Positions 1-9,208 are shown, numbered from the stretch's first letter. The stretch is 64,000 bases of DNA from Nocardioides jiangxiensis (GCF_030580915.1 NZ_JAUQTA010000001.1:496001-560000), one strand, 5' to 3'. Numbers and translations are program-made. Notes: generated by a model not told the origin, from the sequence alone.

Positions 1-1389
1 GGCCTCGCAGCGCTCGGCGGTGCCGGGGCACTCCTCCTGGCCGGCCGTGACGTGGTCGAAGCTGACCGTCACCGGCACCGGCTCCCCCGCCTTGGGCTGG
101 GAGAAGATCGCCATGAGGACGACGAAGATGCCGAAGCCGGCGAGGCCGTAGCGGCGGAACGTCGGGGCGATGGTGAAGCCCGCCGCCTCCATCTGGTCGT
201 CGCCGGCGACGTCCAGCGTGCGTCGCACGTGCCACAGGGCGAAGAGGCCGCCGCCGACCGCAGCGATCGTGCCGACGGTCAGCAGGAAGGGCAGCGCGTC
301 GCCGTTGATCTTGATCGTCATGAACTTCTCGGCCCACAGCCACTCCAGCCAGAGTCCGAGCGAGCCGGCCAGCAGTCCGGAGACGACGGCGAAGGGCACG
401 AGCCGTGCGCCGCCGCGTCGTACGCCGAAGGCCAGCGCGACCAGCTCGACGATGACGGCGACCGGAATGGCGGACATGAAGCGGATCGTGAGGATGCCGG
501 GCAGCGGCAGGATGATCAGCACCAGGAAGACGTGTGCGAACCACCACCAGAAGAGCGTGTAGAGCGCGCCACCGCCGCCGAACCAGATGCGCGTGGCCAC
601 GCAGACCCAGGTCATCAGGAACCCGAAGATGATGAACTCGGTCGACGCCGGGAACTGCGGCAGGCCCAGGTCGAACTCCATGAGGAACGCGAACGGCAGC
701 ATGCAGATCGAGAACGCGTAGCCGAAGAGCCACCGGCCCTTGGTGCCTGCGAGGAAGCGCGCACCGACCTGGCGCGCCTCGGCGAAGAGCAGCGGCATGC
801 AGAACGGCGAGGTGATCGCGCCGCCGATCATCATCACGTGGGTCGGTCCCCACTCGGTGACGTCCTGGCCGAACATGCGGTGCCACGCGTCGTCGGCCGG
901 GAAGCCGCAGACCGCGATGAAGCCGGCGATCGTCAGGAGCACGGCACTGAACGGGACCTTCCAGCCGGGCGCGAGCTTCAGCGTGTGCTTCGGCAGCGGG
1001 CTGCGGGCAAGCGCCATGATCCCGACGCCCATGCAGGCGAGGAAGAGCAGTACGAGGAAGATCGGGTAGTGGCTCGGGTTGGCGAGCGGGCCGGCGTCGC
1101 GACCCTTCTGCATGTGGATCGGGACGTCCCAGTAGACGCCGAAGCCCGCGAGCAGCCAGACCGGCAGGAGCCCGAACGTCGGGATCACCGCCCAGACCGG
1201 CAGGCCGACCTTGTCGCCGAGCCAGCCGGCTCCGCGGCCGATCAGCGTCGGGTGCCCGGTCCGCTCCCGGAGCAGCACCCAGCCGGTGATGCCGAAGTAG
1301 ACCGCGGCGATGCCGGCGGCGATGAGGATCTCGCTCGCTGCTGCTCCGCCGGCCGGTGCGGCCGTCGTCGCTTCCAGGGTGAGGGACAC
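1..1389 (-). CDS. polytopic membrane protein, unrecognised family (3' end outside window)
   Basis: An open frame of 463 codons runs off the left edge without a stop. The GTG start is preceded by GGGAGGT at a 5-nt spacing. The translation is strongly hydrophobic, with about nine or more membrane spans separated by short loops. Notable loop motifs are GVYWDVPIHMQKGRD near residue 80, NPSHYPIFL shortly after, DDAWHRMFGQDVTEWGPTHVMM near residue 155, and WWWFAHVFL near residue 270. The repeated Asp, His and Trp residues in loops could bind a metal or haem, but that is inference. I do not recognise the family. No gene overlaps it on the other strand; a long antisense open frame here is a G+C artefact. 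It is followed upstream by a lipoprotein gene on the same strand. Confidence 0.8.
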   Translation of the reverse strand, partial: MSLTLEATTAAPAGGAAASEILIAAGIAAVYFGITGWVLLRERTGHPTLIGRGAGWLGDKVGLPVWAVIPTFGLLPVWLLAGFGVYWDVPIHMQKGRDAGPLANPSHYPIFLVLLFLACMGVGIMALARSPLPKHTLKLAPGWKVPFSAVLLTIAGFIAVCGFPADDAWHRMFGQDVTEWGPTHVMMIGGAITSPFCMPLLFAEARQVGARFLAGTKGRWLFGYAFSICMLPFAFLMEFDLGLPQFPASTEFIIFGFLMTWVCVATRIWFGGGGALYTLFWWWFAHVFLVLIILPLPGILTIRFMSAIPVAVIVELVALAFGVRRGGARLVPFAVVSGLLAGSLGLWLEWLWAEKFMTIKINGDALPFLLTVGTIAAVGGGLFALWHVRRTLDVAGDDQMEAAGFTIAPTFRRYGLAGFGIFVVLMAIFSQPKAGEPVPVTVSFDHVTAGQEECPGTAERCEA

Positions 1390-1548
1390 CCGGACCTCCC
1401 TGCAGTTGTACAAACCGATGGCCGTTGTCCACGGCCCCGCAGAAGGTATCCGCTACATGGCGTACCGGTCAGTCCGGAGCGATGTGATCTCCGTGACACG
1501 GTGTCACACATGTCACACGGCGGTCCGCACGGGTGGCGCGCGAGCGGT

Positions 1549-2604
1549 TCAGCGGAACCAGGCGGGCCGCTGCTCGGCCGTCTGCCGCAGCTCGTACGCC
1601 GACCACCAGCTGCGCCAGCCCGCGAGCATCGCCACGTCGCTGCCGGGCCGCCCCGGATTGCCCCAGCGGGGGCGCGGATCCCGGGTGATCCGGGGGTCGT
1701 GCTCCGTGACGACCACCGTCACGCCACCGGCGACGTCGGTCCAGACGGCCGTGGCGACACCGGGCCGCCAGCCGGTCACCACCGCGGGCTCCCCCTTCCT
1801 CGGCTGACAGCTCCAGCCCGCCGCGCACCTCGGCTGCTTCACCGCACCGACCGAGACCTGCACCACGGTGAGGTCGCGGTCGCGGTAGTGCAGCGTGACG
1901 CCGATGGCGCCCGCACCGTAGCGGCTCGCATCAGCCGCCTGCCCGCTCATCGGCGCACCCAGCTGCTCGTTGAGACGCGCGGCCATGCCTTGGGGGGTCT
2001 GCCGCACGACGTCGCCGGCTGCCTCGTCCTTGGGCCACTTCGCGAGGTCCGCGTGCACCATGGCCCGGGTGCTGGTGACGCCGAAGCGGCTGTCGGTGAG
2101 GACACCGAGGAGGTCGTCGACGGAGACCGGCAGGCCCGCCTGCGCACGCGGGTCGCCGGTGATGGCCGCGCCCGCGTAGCCGGCCTCGCGGAGCTCGCCG
2201 CCGCGCTGCCACGCCAGGTGGAAGAGTCCGGGATCCTCCTCGGGCGCCTCGGTCTCCCAGGTCAGCACCGCGGTCCCGCCCTTCACCCGCCAGGTGGCGC
2301 ACCGCGGCGCGTCCTCACCGGCGGGACAGCCGCGAGCGGGCGCGTCCGCCGTGGCATCGAGCGTGAGGCGGTGGGCGTCATGGCTCCCCTTCGGGTGCCA
2401 GCGCACCTCGACCTGCAGCGGGGCCGGGTAGTACCAGCTCGGGGTCAGCCCGTACGACGACGGTGTGATGCCGAGGTCGTCGACGGCCACGGCGGCCAGC
2501 GCCTTCTTCGTCGCCGGCGCGGGGGTCGTGTCCTCACCGCACCCGGCGAGCGCGCCCGCGGAGAGCGTGGTGATCACGAGAGCTGCGACGAGGCGGTCCT
2601 TCAT
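1549..2604 (-). CDS. secreted lipoprotein of unknown function
   Basis: The product has 351 residues and begins MKDRLVAALVITTLSAGALAG followed by Cys, a clear lipobox (LAGC) after a short hydrophobic signal peptide, so it should be anchored to the outer face of the membrane. The rest is a soluble, mixed-composition domain with no recognised motif; Cys pairs near the C-terminus (CAAGWSC) may form a disulfide. The ATG overlaps the stop of the acetoacetyl-CoA synthetase gene by 4 bp (ATGA), so the two are translationally coupled. A longer in-frame open frame extends upstream through that gene and was rejected as its N-terminal part is out-of-frame translation of the synthetase. The function cannot be inferred from the neighbour. 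Confidence 0.75.
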   Translation of the reverse strand: MKDRLVAALVITTLSAGALAGCGEDTTPAPATKKALAAVAVDDLGITPSSYGLTPSWYYPAPLQVEVRWHPKGSHDAHRLTLDATADAPARGCPAGEDAPRCATWRVKGGTAVLTWETEAPEEDPGLFHLAWQRGGELREAGYAGAAITGDPRAQAGLPVSVDDLLGVLTDSRFGVTSTRAMVHADLAKWPKDEAAGDVVRQTPQGMAARLNEQLGAPMSGQAADASRYGAGAIGVTLHYRDRDLTVVQVSVGAVKQPRCAAGWSCQPRKGEPAVVTGWRPGVATAVWTDVAGGVTVVVTEHDPRITRDPRPRWGNPGRPGSDVAMLAGWRSWWSAYELRQTAEQRPAWFR

Positions 2605-4556
2605 GGGCCGACGGTAGCCGAGCGCCGCGCGGCAAGGTCCGCGTACCAGCCGAGGAGGTCGGGGCGGTCGACGCTGTCGGGGTCCGCGACGTCCTCGGGG
2701 CGGCGGCCACCGAGGATCCGCTTGACCGGGACCTCCAGCTTCTTGCCGGTGCGCGTGTGCGGGATCGCCTCGACCTGGATCAGCTCGTCGGGCACGTGGC
2801 GTCGGGACAGCCCCGTGGCGATCGCGTCGCGGATCCGCTCGCGCAGTGCGTCGTCGAGCGGCTGCTGGTCGGTGGTGACGACGAAGAGCGGCATCCAGTA
2901 GTCGTCGCCCTCCTCGAGCCCGATCACCATCGCCTCGGCGACCTCCGAGAGCGCCTCGACGACCGCGTACAGGTCGCCGCTGCCGATGCGGACACCCTTG
3001 CGGTTGAGGGTGGCGTCGGAGCGGCCGTGGATCACCACCGAGCCGTGGTCGGTGATCGTGATCGCGTCGCCGTGCCGCCAGGCGCCCGGGAAGTACTCGA
3101 AGTACGCCGCACGGAGCCGCGAGCCGTCGGGGTCGGCCCAGAACGAGACCGGCATCGAGGGCATCGGCCGGGTCAGCACCAGCTCGCCCTGCACGCCGCG
3201 CACCGGCTCCCCCGCATCCGACCACGCGTCCACGGGCGCCCCGAGCCATGGCGCCGACAGCTCACCCGGCCACACCGGCAGCACCGGCGCGCACCCGACG
3301 ACCGCCGTGGCGACGTCGGTGCCGCCGCTGAGCGAGCCGATCTGCACCCGGTCCGGCAGCTGCGCCGCCAGTCGCGCGTGCGCCTGCGGGGAGAACGTCG
3401 ACCCCGTGATCCCCACCGTCCGCAGCGCGCCGAGGTCGAGCGACGCGAGGTCGGCCCCCGCCTTCAGGCACGCCCCGACGTACGCCGGAGAGGTGCCGAG
3501 CACGCTCACGCGCTGCGCGGCCGCGTGCCGCCAGAGCTCGTCGGGACGCGGGTGCGCCGGGCTGCCCTCGACGAGGACCACGGTCGCGCCCGCGAGGAGG
3601 GCACCGACCTGCACGTTCCACATCATCCAGCTGGGCGAGGTGTACCAGAGGAAGCGCGATCCCGGCCCGAGATCGAGGTGAAGCGCCGCCATCTTCAGCT
3701 GCTCCAGGGTGGTGCCGCCGTGGCCGTGGACGATGCCCTTGGGCCGGCCGGTGGTGCCGGAGGAGAAGAGCACCCAGAGCGGGTGGTCGAAGGGGACCTC
3801 GACCGGCTGGAAGCCTGCCGTCGGAGTGGCCAGCAGGTCCTCCCACTCGACCGCGCCGGGCACGGCTGCCGCATCGCCGACCACCACCGTCGTCACGCCC
3901 GGGATCGCCGCAGCCAGGGCAGCAGCCTCGGCCCCGGTGTCGCGGACCACCCCGCCGAGGAGCTGGGACGTCGCTGCGACCAGCACCGTCGGCTCGAGCT
4001 GGCCCAGGCGCGCCTCGGCTGCGGCGGGCGCGTAGTCCAGGCCGCAGACCGCCCAGACGGCGCCGAGGCTGGCGGTCGCGAGGAGCGCGACGACCGCCTC
4101 GGAGCGGTTGGGCAGGTAGCCGACGACGCGGTCGCCCTCCCCCACACCGAGCTCCCGCAGCCCGGCCGCGACGGAGGCGACCCGGCGTTCCAGCTCGGCC
4201 CAGGTCAGCGAGGTCGTGGTGCCGTCCTCCGCCAGCTCGACCAGCGCCTCTCCCCCGGGGTCGCGGTCACGGAAGACCTCGCCGGCGAAGTTGAGGCGCA
4301 CGCCGGGGAACCACACCGCACCGGGCATCCGGTCCTCGGCCAGGACCTGCTGTCCGGGAGGCAGGGCGGGCAGCCCGAAGAAGTCCCACGCCGTCGCCCA
4401 GAAGGTGTCGAGGTCCTCGACCGACCACCGCCACAGCGCCGCGTAGTCGCCGACCAGGTCGAGCCCGCTGCGCCGCTGCGCGAGCCGGGCGAAGGCACCG
4501 AGGCGGCTGGTCTCCCAGGCGTCCGCGGGAGGGGTCCACTGCGCTTCCCGATCCAC
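2601..4556 (-). CDS. aacS: acetoacetyl-CoA synthetase (acetoacetate--CoA ligase)
   Basis: An adenylate-forming enzyme of 651 residues, the usual length for the AACS branch of the acetyl-CoA synthetase family. It activates acetoacetate to acetoacetyl-CoA with ATP, feeding ketone bodies or polyhydroxybutyrate breakdown products into acyl-CoA metabolism in the cytoplasm. Visible motifs are the P-loop SSGTTGRPKGIVHGHGG near residue 265, the hinge region AWRHGDAITITDHG and GRSDATLNRKGVRIG near residue 530, and the C-terminal RTGKK segment carrying the acylation-controlled lysine. The N-terminal LWRWSVEDLDTFW is typical of the AACS/ACS N-terminal domain. Start is GTG with a weak ribosome site. It is first in a two-gene unit with the lipoprotein gene. 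Assignment as AACS rather than another short-chain ligase rests on overall resemblance. Confidence 0.88.
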   Translation of the reverse strand: MDREAQWTPPADAWETSRLGAFARLAQRRSGLDLVGDYAALWRWSVEDLDTFWATAWDFFGLPALPPGQQVLAEDRMPGAVWFPGVRLNFAGEVFRDRDPGGEALVELAEDGTTTSLTWAELERRVASVAAGLRELGVGEGDRVVGYLPNRSEAVVALLATASLGAVWAVCGLDYAPAAAEARLGQLEPTVLVAATSQLLGGVVRDTGAEAAALAAAIPGVTTVVVGDAAAVPGAVEWEDLLATPTAGFQPVEVPFDHPLWVLFSSGTTGRPKGIVHGHGGTTLEQLKMAALHLDLGPGSRFLWYTSPSWMMWNVQVGALLAGATVVLVEGSPAHPRPDELWRHAAAQRVSVLGTSPAYVGACLKAGADLASLDLGALRTVGITGSTFSPQAHARLAAQLPDRVQIGSLSGGTDVATAVVGCAPVLPVWPGELSAPWLGAPVDAWSDAGEPVRGVQGELVLTRPMPSMPVSFWADPDGSRLRAAYFEYFPGAWRHGDAITITDHGSVVIHGRSDATLNRKGVRIGSGDLYAVVEALSEVAEAMVIGLEEGDDYWMPLFVVTTDQQPLDDALRERIRDAIATGLSRRHVPDELIQVEAIPHTRTGKKLEVPVKRILGGRRPEDVADPDSVDRPDLLGWYADLAARRSATVGP

Positions 4557-4632
4557 GCCGCCAATCTAGTCATGCGCTGCCGGCTCGTGGCTGCACGGAC
4601 GTGCCACGTGAAGCCGGAATACGGCGCTGCGC

Positions 4633-4926
4633 TCAGAACCCCGCGACCATCGCCCAGTGCGCGACGACGCGCGTGTACAAGGCGTCGAGCTCGGACCGGT
4701 CGATGCCGACGCGAGCCCGAAGCTCCTTGGCCGGGATCTCCCGTGCGACGTGGACCAGCGACCTGCAGACCGGCGGCAGGCACGTCGGCTCCAGGACGAG
4801 GCGGTTCCGGCCGGCACGAAGCGCGGCCTCGTCCGAGCGGAGGCGCACCGCCGCACCCGCCTCGGCCATGGCGGCTCGCACCGCACGCGTCTCGCGCAGG
4901 CTGAGCTCCAGCTCCCTCGTCACCAC
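4633..4926 (-). CDS. small hypothetical protein
   Basis: A 97-residue, Arg-, Ala- and Leu-rich, probably helical protein. I chose the GTG at 4926 because GGGAGGA precedes it at a good spacing; the frame stays open further up to 5109 but that part has low-complexity, shadow-like translation. It contains LELSLRETRAVRAAMAEAG and a C-terminal stretch RVGIDRSELDALYTRVVAHW that could be a helix-rich interaction domain. No family is recognised. It sits alone between the aacS gene and a divergent two-component system. Reality of the gene is supported by the ribosome site and the plausible helix pattern only. Confidence 0.45.
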   Translation of the reverse strand: MVTRELELSLRETRAVRAAMAEAGAAVRLRSDEAALRAGRNRLVLEPTCLPPVCRSLVHVAREIPAKELRARVGIDRSELDALYTRVVAHWAMVAGF

Positions 4927-5205
4927 ACCTCGTCCTCCCTCGACATCCGGTGCTGCGCGCCCGGTCCCCCCGTCTGGTCCGGGTGCGACGCCCCGCCACC
5001 GCAACCTAGGCCGAGCACCTCCCGACAGCACCCACGAACGGCGATGACGATCCGCCAGGCGCAGCAGTCGAGCGGAAGGGTGCAGACCGATCTGCACCCT
5101 TCGGCTCATGGAACGCGGAACATCCGGCGCGGAGGGTGTCGGGAGTCAATACGCTGCGGACTACCCATGGCGTCCGGCCCCGGACGCACCGCGACCTGAC
5201 TATGG
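4927..5205. other. divergent intergenic region, no gene
   Basis: This 279-bp gap separates the small hypothetical gene (leftward) from the sensor kinase gene (rightward), so it should hold promoters for both. The one distinct structure seen is a perfect palindrome at 5075-5102, listed separately. No convincing ORF was found on either strand. Confidence 0.6.
5075..5102. promoter_or_regulatory. 11-bp perfect inverted repeat upstream of sensor kinase gene
   Basis: GAAGGGTGCAG is followed by a 6-nt spacer and its exact reverse complement CTGCACCCTTC. It lies about 100 bp before the kinase start in a divergent promoter region, so it is more likely an operator for a dimeric regulator (possibly the adjacent NarL-type response regulator) or a 5'-leader hairpin than a terminator; no T-run follows. 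Confidence 0.45.
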
Positions 5206-6273
5206 ATGCCCTGCGCTGTGACCGACGAGATCCCGCCTCCATCGAGCGCGTGGCCCGACACCCGGGAGCGCATCGCCTCGCGGTACTTCGACCTGCTCGA
5301 GGCCGCGGGGAGCCCACTGCTGGGTGCAGGCGAGTCGATCCGCGAGCAGCTCCGGTCGCAGCTCCTGGCCATCGTGGACGAGGCCGTCGGGTTCACTGCC
5401 CCGGACACCACCGCACCCGGTCTCTCCGCCACCATCGGTCGGGAGCGGGCATCGAGAGGGGTCCACCCGTCGGCCTCACTGGCAGCGGCAACGATGATCT
5501 TCGCCGCGAGCCTGGACGAGGTGTCGGCCCACCTGGCGGCGGAGTCGGTCCCCGAACCCCTGCAGACGGCCGCGTTGCGGCTCAATGCGGCGATCCTCCA
5601 GAGGATGGCCGATGCAGCCGCCAACTACGTCGACTTCCTGCTCGCGAAGGCGGGCTCCGCCCATCGTGACGAGGCCCTGCGCCTCTCGCGCGAGCTCCAC
5701 GACACGGTCGGACCGGCGATCGCGGTCGGGCTGCAGAACCTCGACCTGATCGAGTACTGGAACGAGCGCGACCCGCACGCAGCCCGTGCCCGCATCCAGT
5801 CCGGCCGGGAGCAGCTGCACGACGCCATGGCCCTTGTGCGAGCGCTCGCCGCGGAGACCAGAGTGACGGTGGAACCCGGCGGCCTGGTTGACGCCCTGCG
5901 TCGCCACCTCGCGACCCTGCCGAGGACGATCACCACCCGCTTCACCAGCGACGAGGACCTCACCCACCTCTCCGCGCACTACGCGAGCGAGACATTCCTG
6001 ATCCTGCGCGAGGCCATCCGCAACGCCACCCAGCACAGCAACCCGAGCACGGTCACCGTCGACCTCACGGTCACAGAAGCGGCTCTCACAGCATCAGTCA
6101 CGGATGACGGAGACGGTTTCGACGTCGAGTCGACCGCCCGAGGGACCGGACGCGCCTCCATGCAGGAGCGGGCCGATCTGATCGGTGCCGACCTCGTGAC
6201 AGTGAGCCGTGCATCCGGCACCACCGTGACCCTGACGGTTCCCCTCCCCACAGGAGCGCCCCATGCCACCTAG
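5206..6273 (+). CDS. NarL/DegS-type sensor histidine kinase, cytoplasmic
   Basis: The product (355 residues) is a two-component sensor kinase of the HisKA_3 class. The phospho-acceptor is His165 in SRELHDTVGPAI, the N box is LREAIRNATQHS near residue 265, and the G box is DDGDGFD near residue 300; the C-terminal G2 region (GTGRASMQERADLIGADL) is present. The first 145 residues are helical with no membrane span or signal peptide, so it should sense an intracellular cue; the sensor fold is not recognised. The gene overlaps the response-regulator gene by 11 bp. No strong ribosome site is seen at the ATG, and a GTG five codons later is an alternative start. Confidence 0.88.
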   Translation: MPCAVTDEIPPPSSAWPDTRERIASRYFDLLEAAGSPLLGAGESIREQLRSQLLAIVDEAVGFTAPDTTAPGLSATIGRERASRGVHPSASLAAATMIFAASLDEVSAHLAAESVPEPLQTAALRLNAAILQRMADAAANYVDFLLAKAGSAHRDEALRLSRELHDTVGPAIAVGLQNLDLIEYWNERDPHAARARIQSGREQLHDAMALVRALAAETRVTVEPGGLVDALRRHLATLPRTITTRFTSDEDLTHLSAHYASETFLILREAIRNATQHSNPSTVTVDLTVTEAALTASVTDDGDGFDVESTARGTGRASMQERADLIGADLVTVSRASGTTVTLTVPLPTGAPHAT

Positions 6274-6919
6274 CCTCCGTGTCGCTGTCGTCGACGACCA
6301 CCAGCTCTTTCGCGAGGGGATCGTGGAGCTGCTGGGGACGGCCGAGGACATCACGGTCGTCGGGCAGGCGGGCACCGCCGCCGCTGCTCTCGACCTCGTC
6401 GTGCGCACGCGCCCGCACGTGGTGCTTCTGGATCTCGACATGCCGGACACCGTCGTGCCGTCGTCCGGCCCGGGCGATGCCACCCGCCGCATCTGTGGGG
6501 CGAGCCCGGGCACCAGCGTCGTCATCCTCACGATGCACGACGAGGCCGAGCTCGTGCGCGCCCTTCTCGACGCCGGAGCTGCCGGCTACTTGCTGAAGAC
6601 CGCCGGCCGCGAAGAGCTGCTGAACGCCGTGCGAGCCGCGGGCTCCACAGGCGCAGCGACCGTCAGCCTTCCACGTGACACGGTGGTGGCCCTGTCGCGG
6701 TCGGCCGGAGGACCCGGCGACATCCTCACGCCGCGCGAGCGGGCAGTGCTGACCTGTCTCGCCGCCGGAAGCTCCAACCGGGCCATCGCCAGCGAGCTGC
6801 ACGTGTCGGAGGCGACCGTGAAGCGGCATCTGGCGACGGTCTACACGAAGCTCGGCGTCTCGAGCCGGCTGGAGGCCGTGATCCAGGCCCAGGAGCGGGG
6901 CCTGCTACGCCAGCGATGA
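6263..6919 (+). CDS. NarL/LuxR-family response regulator
   Basis: This 218-residue regulator has an N-terminal receiver domain (acidic pair Asp11/Asp12, phospho-acceptor Asp57 in LLDLDMPD, conserved Lys in YLLKTAG near residue 112) and a C-terminal LuxR-type helix-turn-helix (LTPRERAVLTCLAAGSSNRAIA, then VSEATVKRHLATVYTKLGV). It is the partner of the overlapping kinase gene and should bind DNA as a dimer when phosphorylated. The receiver domain holds a small insertion (VVPSSGPGDATRRICG) after the phosphorylated loop. Its last 15 bp overlap the convergent FUSC gene, so there is no room for a terminator between them. Target genes are unknown; the upstream palindrome is one candidate. Confidence 0.92.
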   Translation: MPPSLRVAVVDDHQLFREGIVELLGTAEDITVVGQAGTAAAALDLVVRTRPHVVLLDLDMPDTVVPSSGPGDATRRICGASPGTSVVILTMHDEAELVRALLDAGAAGYLLKTAGREELLNAVRAAGSTGAATVSLPRDTVVALSRSAGGPGDILTPRERAVLTCLAAGSSNRAIASELHVSEATVKRHLATVYTKLGVSSRLEAVIQAQERGLLRQR

Positions 6920-7966
6920 CGGGGGCTTCGGCTGCTCACGGGACGGGACCGGCGTCGACGTCCACGACGTCGCATCGCGCAGCACCCAGCTGACGACGAG
7001 GGCGACGACGACGCCCAGCATCGTGCCGAGGGCCCGGTCCTCGAGCAGCTCGCGCATGCCGATCGGCTGGGCCAGCTCGGTCATCAGCATGATCATCGGC
7101 GTGAAGAAGCTCAGCGCCAGCGCGTAGTTGACCGCCATGAAGAGCTCGGTCGGGAAGAGCAGGCAGATGACCACGATCGCGAGGGTGCGGGGCGAGAAGC
7201 CCGGAGCCAGCGCGAGTGCGGTCACGGCCAGTCCCGCGATGGTGCCGACGACACGATGGATGCCCCGCAGGAGCCGGCCGCGCGAGTCCGCGGCGGCGAG
7301 CGTGACCGCGGCGCCGGCGATCGCCCAGTTCACGTGCGTCAGGCCGCAGGCCAGCGCCGCCGAGCCGGCGGCCGCCACGGCGACGGCGTACCGGAAGGCG
7401 TGCACCACCGCCCCGGGCCGGGACCGGAGCCGCTGCGCGCGCACGGTCTCCACGAGCGCGCGCACCGCGTCGCCGCTCCGCCCGCTGGCCAGGCCGATCA
7501 GCACCGCCAGCACCGCGGACGCGACGGCGATCGTGGTCAGGGCCAGCGGCGACGCCAGCTCCGGCATGCCGGCCAGCGCCCCGAGCGCGAAGATCCCGTA
7601 GAACGGCCCCTCGGGCCGGAGGCTGAAGAAGTCGGCGACGAGCGACCCCACGACCGCGAAGCAGGCGGCCGCCACGATGATCGTCGGCCGGTCGGCGTCC
7701 GCGTGGGCCAGCGCCACGCCGATGACCGTGCCGGTGAGAAGCAGCAGCGCCCCCTGGCTCTGGTGGAGCAGCCGCAGGGTCCGTGACTCGGCCCGGCCGT
7801 ACATGCCGGCGAAGGAGCCGAAGACCGCGTAGATGATCAGCTCGGGCCGGTCGGCCAGGACCAGGGCCGCCCCGGGAAGGACCAGGCCCAGACTCACGCG
7901 GGCCGCATGCGCCCAGTCCGCCATCGCCCGTCGTCGGGCAGCCGCCACGTCGAGGTGGCCGGGCAC
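6905..7966 (-). CDS. FUSC-family (fusaric-acid-resistance-like) membrane protein
   Basis: A 353-residue integral membrane protein with two repeats of about four to five hydrophobic spans separated by a cytoplasmic stretch (SGRSGDAVRALVETVRAQRLRS). This is the layout of the FUSC/aromatic-acid-exporter-like superfamily, members of which export organic acids. The conserved-looking second half includes HRVVGTIAGLAVTALAL and VNYALALSFFTPMIMLM. The GTG start directly follows the stop of the PucR gene with no gap, so it is the last gene of an fdhF-pucR-FUSC transcription unit. What it transports is unknown; export of an acid produced or used by the upstream oxidoreductase is a guess. Confidence 0.8.
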   Translation of the reverse strand: MPGHLDVAAARRRAMADWAHAARVSLGLVLPGAALVLADRPELIIYAVFGSFAGMYGRAESRTLRLLHQSQGALLLLTGTVIGVALAHADADRPTIIVAAACFAVVGSLVADFFSLRPEGPFYGIFALGALAGMPELASPLALTTIAVASAVLAVLIGLASGRSGDAVRALVETVRAQRLRSRPGAVVHAFRYAVAVAAAGSAALACGLTHVNWAIAGAAVTLAAADSRGRLLRGIHRVVGTIAGLAVTALALAPGFSPRTLAIVVICLLFPTELFMAVNYALALSFFTPMIMLMTELAQPIGMRELLEDRALGTMLGVVVALVVSWVLRDATSWTSTPVPSREQPKPPSSLA

Positions 7967-9208
7967 TCAGGCACCACCCGGCAGACGGCCCCGCTCGTTG
8001 CGCATCCGGACGGCGTACGACGCGGCGGCCAGCTCGGCGAGCGCGTACGGGTCCTGCAGCGAGCGGCCGGCGATCTCGGTCAGCCGGCGCAGCCGGTAGC
8101 GGACGGTGTTGGGGTGGCAGTGCAGCACCCGGCCCGCGAGCTCCGCGGAGGCCTGCTGGTCGAGGTAGGCGTGCAGCGTCTCGAGCAGGACGTCGCGGTC
8201 CTCGGACGGCAGCGCGAGGACGGCGCCGAGCACGTCGACGCCGAGCCGCTCGGCCGCGGCCGGGTCGCACGCCATCAGGGCAGCCAGGGGGCTGCTGCTG
8301 AAGAGGTGCACACCGGGCTTCCCCGCACGCTGGACCGAGATCGCAGCACGGGCCAGCTGCAGCGCACGCGGCGTCTCCGCGATCGAGGTGTAGCGCGGGC
8401 TCACGCCGCTGCGCGACCGCGTGATCTCGCCCAGGAGCGCGATGAGGTCGGCCTCGCGCCCCTCCGGCAGGGCCACGATGCCGACCTGCAGCGCGGGCAT
8501 CAGCCGCCACGCGGAGGCCAGGCCGCGCTCGAGCAGGCGGCGCTCGACGTCGGGCAGGCTCTCCTCCGCCAGCCCGGTCGTCTCGGCGGCGACCGCGACG
8601 AAGCCCGAGTCGGGCGGCAGTCCGAGCAGGCTGGCCGCCTCCCAGCAGCTCCCTGACCCGGCCGTGCCGAGGAACAGCGCCTCGACGAGTGCGGAACGGC
8701 GTCGCTGGTCGCGCACGAGCATCTCCGCTGTCGTGGCGCGGTAGGCCTCGGTCAGGGCGACCGCGTGCTCGTCAGCCAGCTGCCACAGCCTGCTCGCGGC
8801 GGCGAAGAGCGCGGCGGCCAGCTCCGGGTCGTCCGACGCGCGCACGTGGCCGACGAGGGCCTCCCACAGGGTGCTGAAGACGAGGCGGTAGGCGCGCAGC
8901 ACCTCCGGCAGCGGCATCGCCGCCCGGGCCCGTCGCTGGCCGGTCGCCACCGGCGTACGCATGTCGACGTCGTCGCCGTCGGGGCTGCCGAGGGCGGTGA
9001 TGAGGAAGCGGAGGTTCTCCTCGACCGACCAGCGCAGCTCGGAGGCCGGCACCGGCTCCTCGAGGGTGTACGCCGGCACGCGCGCGACGATCGTCTCCTG
9101 CGCGGCGACGGCGAGCGCGGGCAGGCGGGGCTCGACCCAGGTCATGAGGCGCTGGAGCGCAGGGTCGATGGGCACACGCCCAGTATCGGGGTTGGGCGCG
9201 TCAGGCAC
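7967..9208 (-). CDS. PucR-family transcriptional regulator
   Basis: The product has 413 residues and ends in the PucR-type helix-turn-helix: DVLLETLHAYLDQQASAELAGRVL, then CHPNTVRYRLRRLTEIAG near residue 375. The central part resembles the GGDEF-like CdaR domain of such regulators (ALQVGIVALPEGREADLIALLGEI), and the N-terminus is the helical domain found in actinobacterial PucR proteins. PucR proteins usually control catabolic genes near them. It overlaps the upstream oxidoreductase gene by 8 bp and abuts the FUSC gene, so all three are probably co-transcribed. The 12716-13948 gene encodes a paralogue of the same architecture. Confidence 0.88.
   Translation of the reverse strand: MPDAPNPDTGRVPIDPALQRLMTWVEPRLPALAVAAQETIVARVPAYTLEEPVPASELRWSVEENLRFLITALGSPDGDDVDMRTPVATGQRRARAAMPLPEVLRAYRLVFSTLWEALVGHVRASDDPELAAALFAAASRLWQLADEHAVALTEAYRATTAEMLVRDQRRRSALVEALFLGTAGSGSCWEAASLLGLPPDSGFVAVAAETTGLAEESLPDVERRLLERGLASAWRLMPALQVGIVALPEGREADLIALLGEITRSRSGVSPRYTSIAETPRALQLARAAISVQRAGKPGVHLFSSSPLAALMACDPAAAERLGVDVLGAVLALPSEDRDVLLETLHAYLDQQASAELAGRVLHCHPNTVRYRLRRLTEIAGRSLQDPYALAELAAASYAVRMRNERGRLPGGA

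Noticed and set aside
52..2901. 949-codon rightward open frame
   Set aside because: It runs antisense to three leftward genes with ribosome sites and recognisable products; its translation is Arg/Asp/Gln-rich low-complexity sequence typical of G+C shadows.
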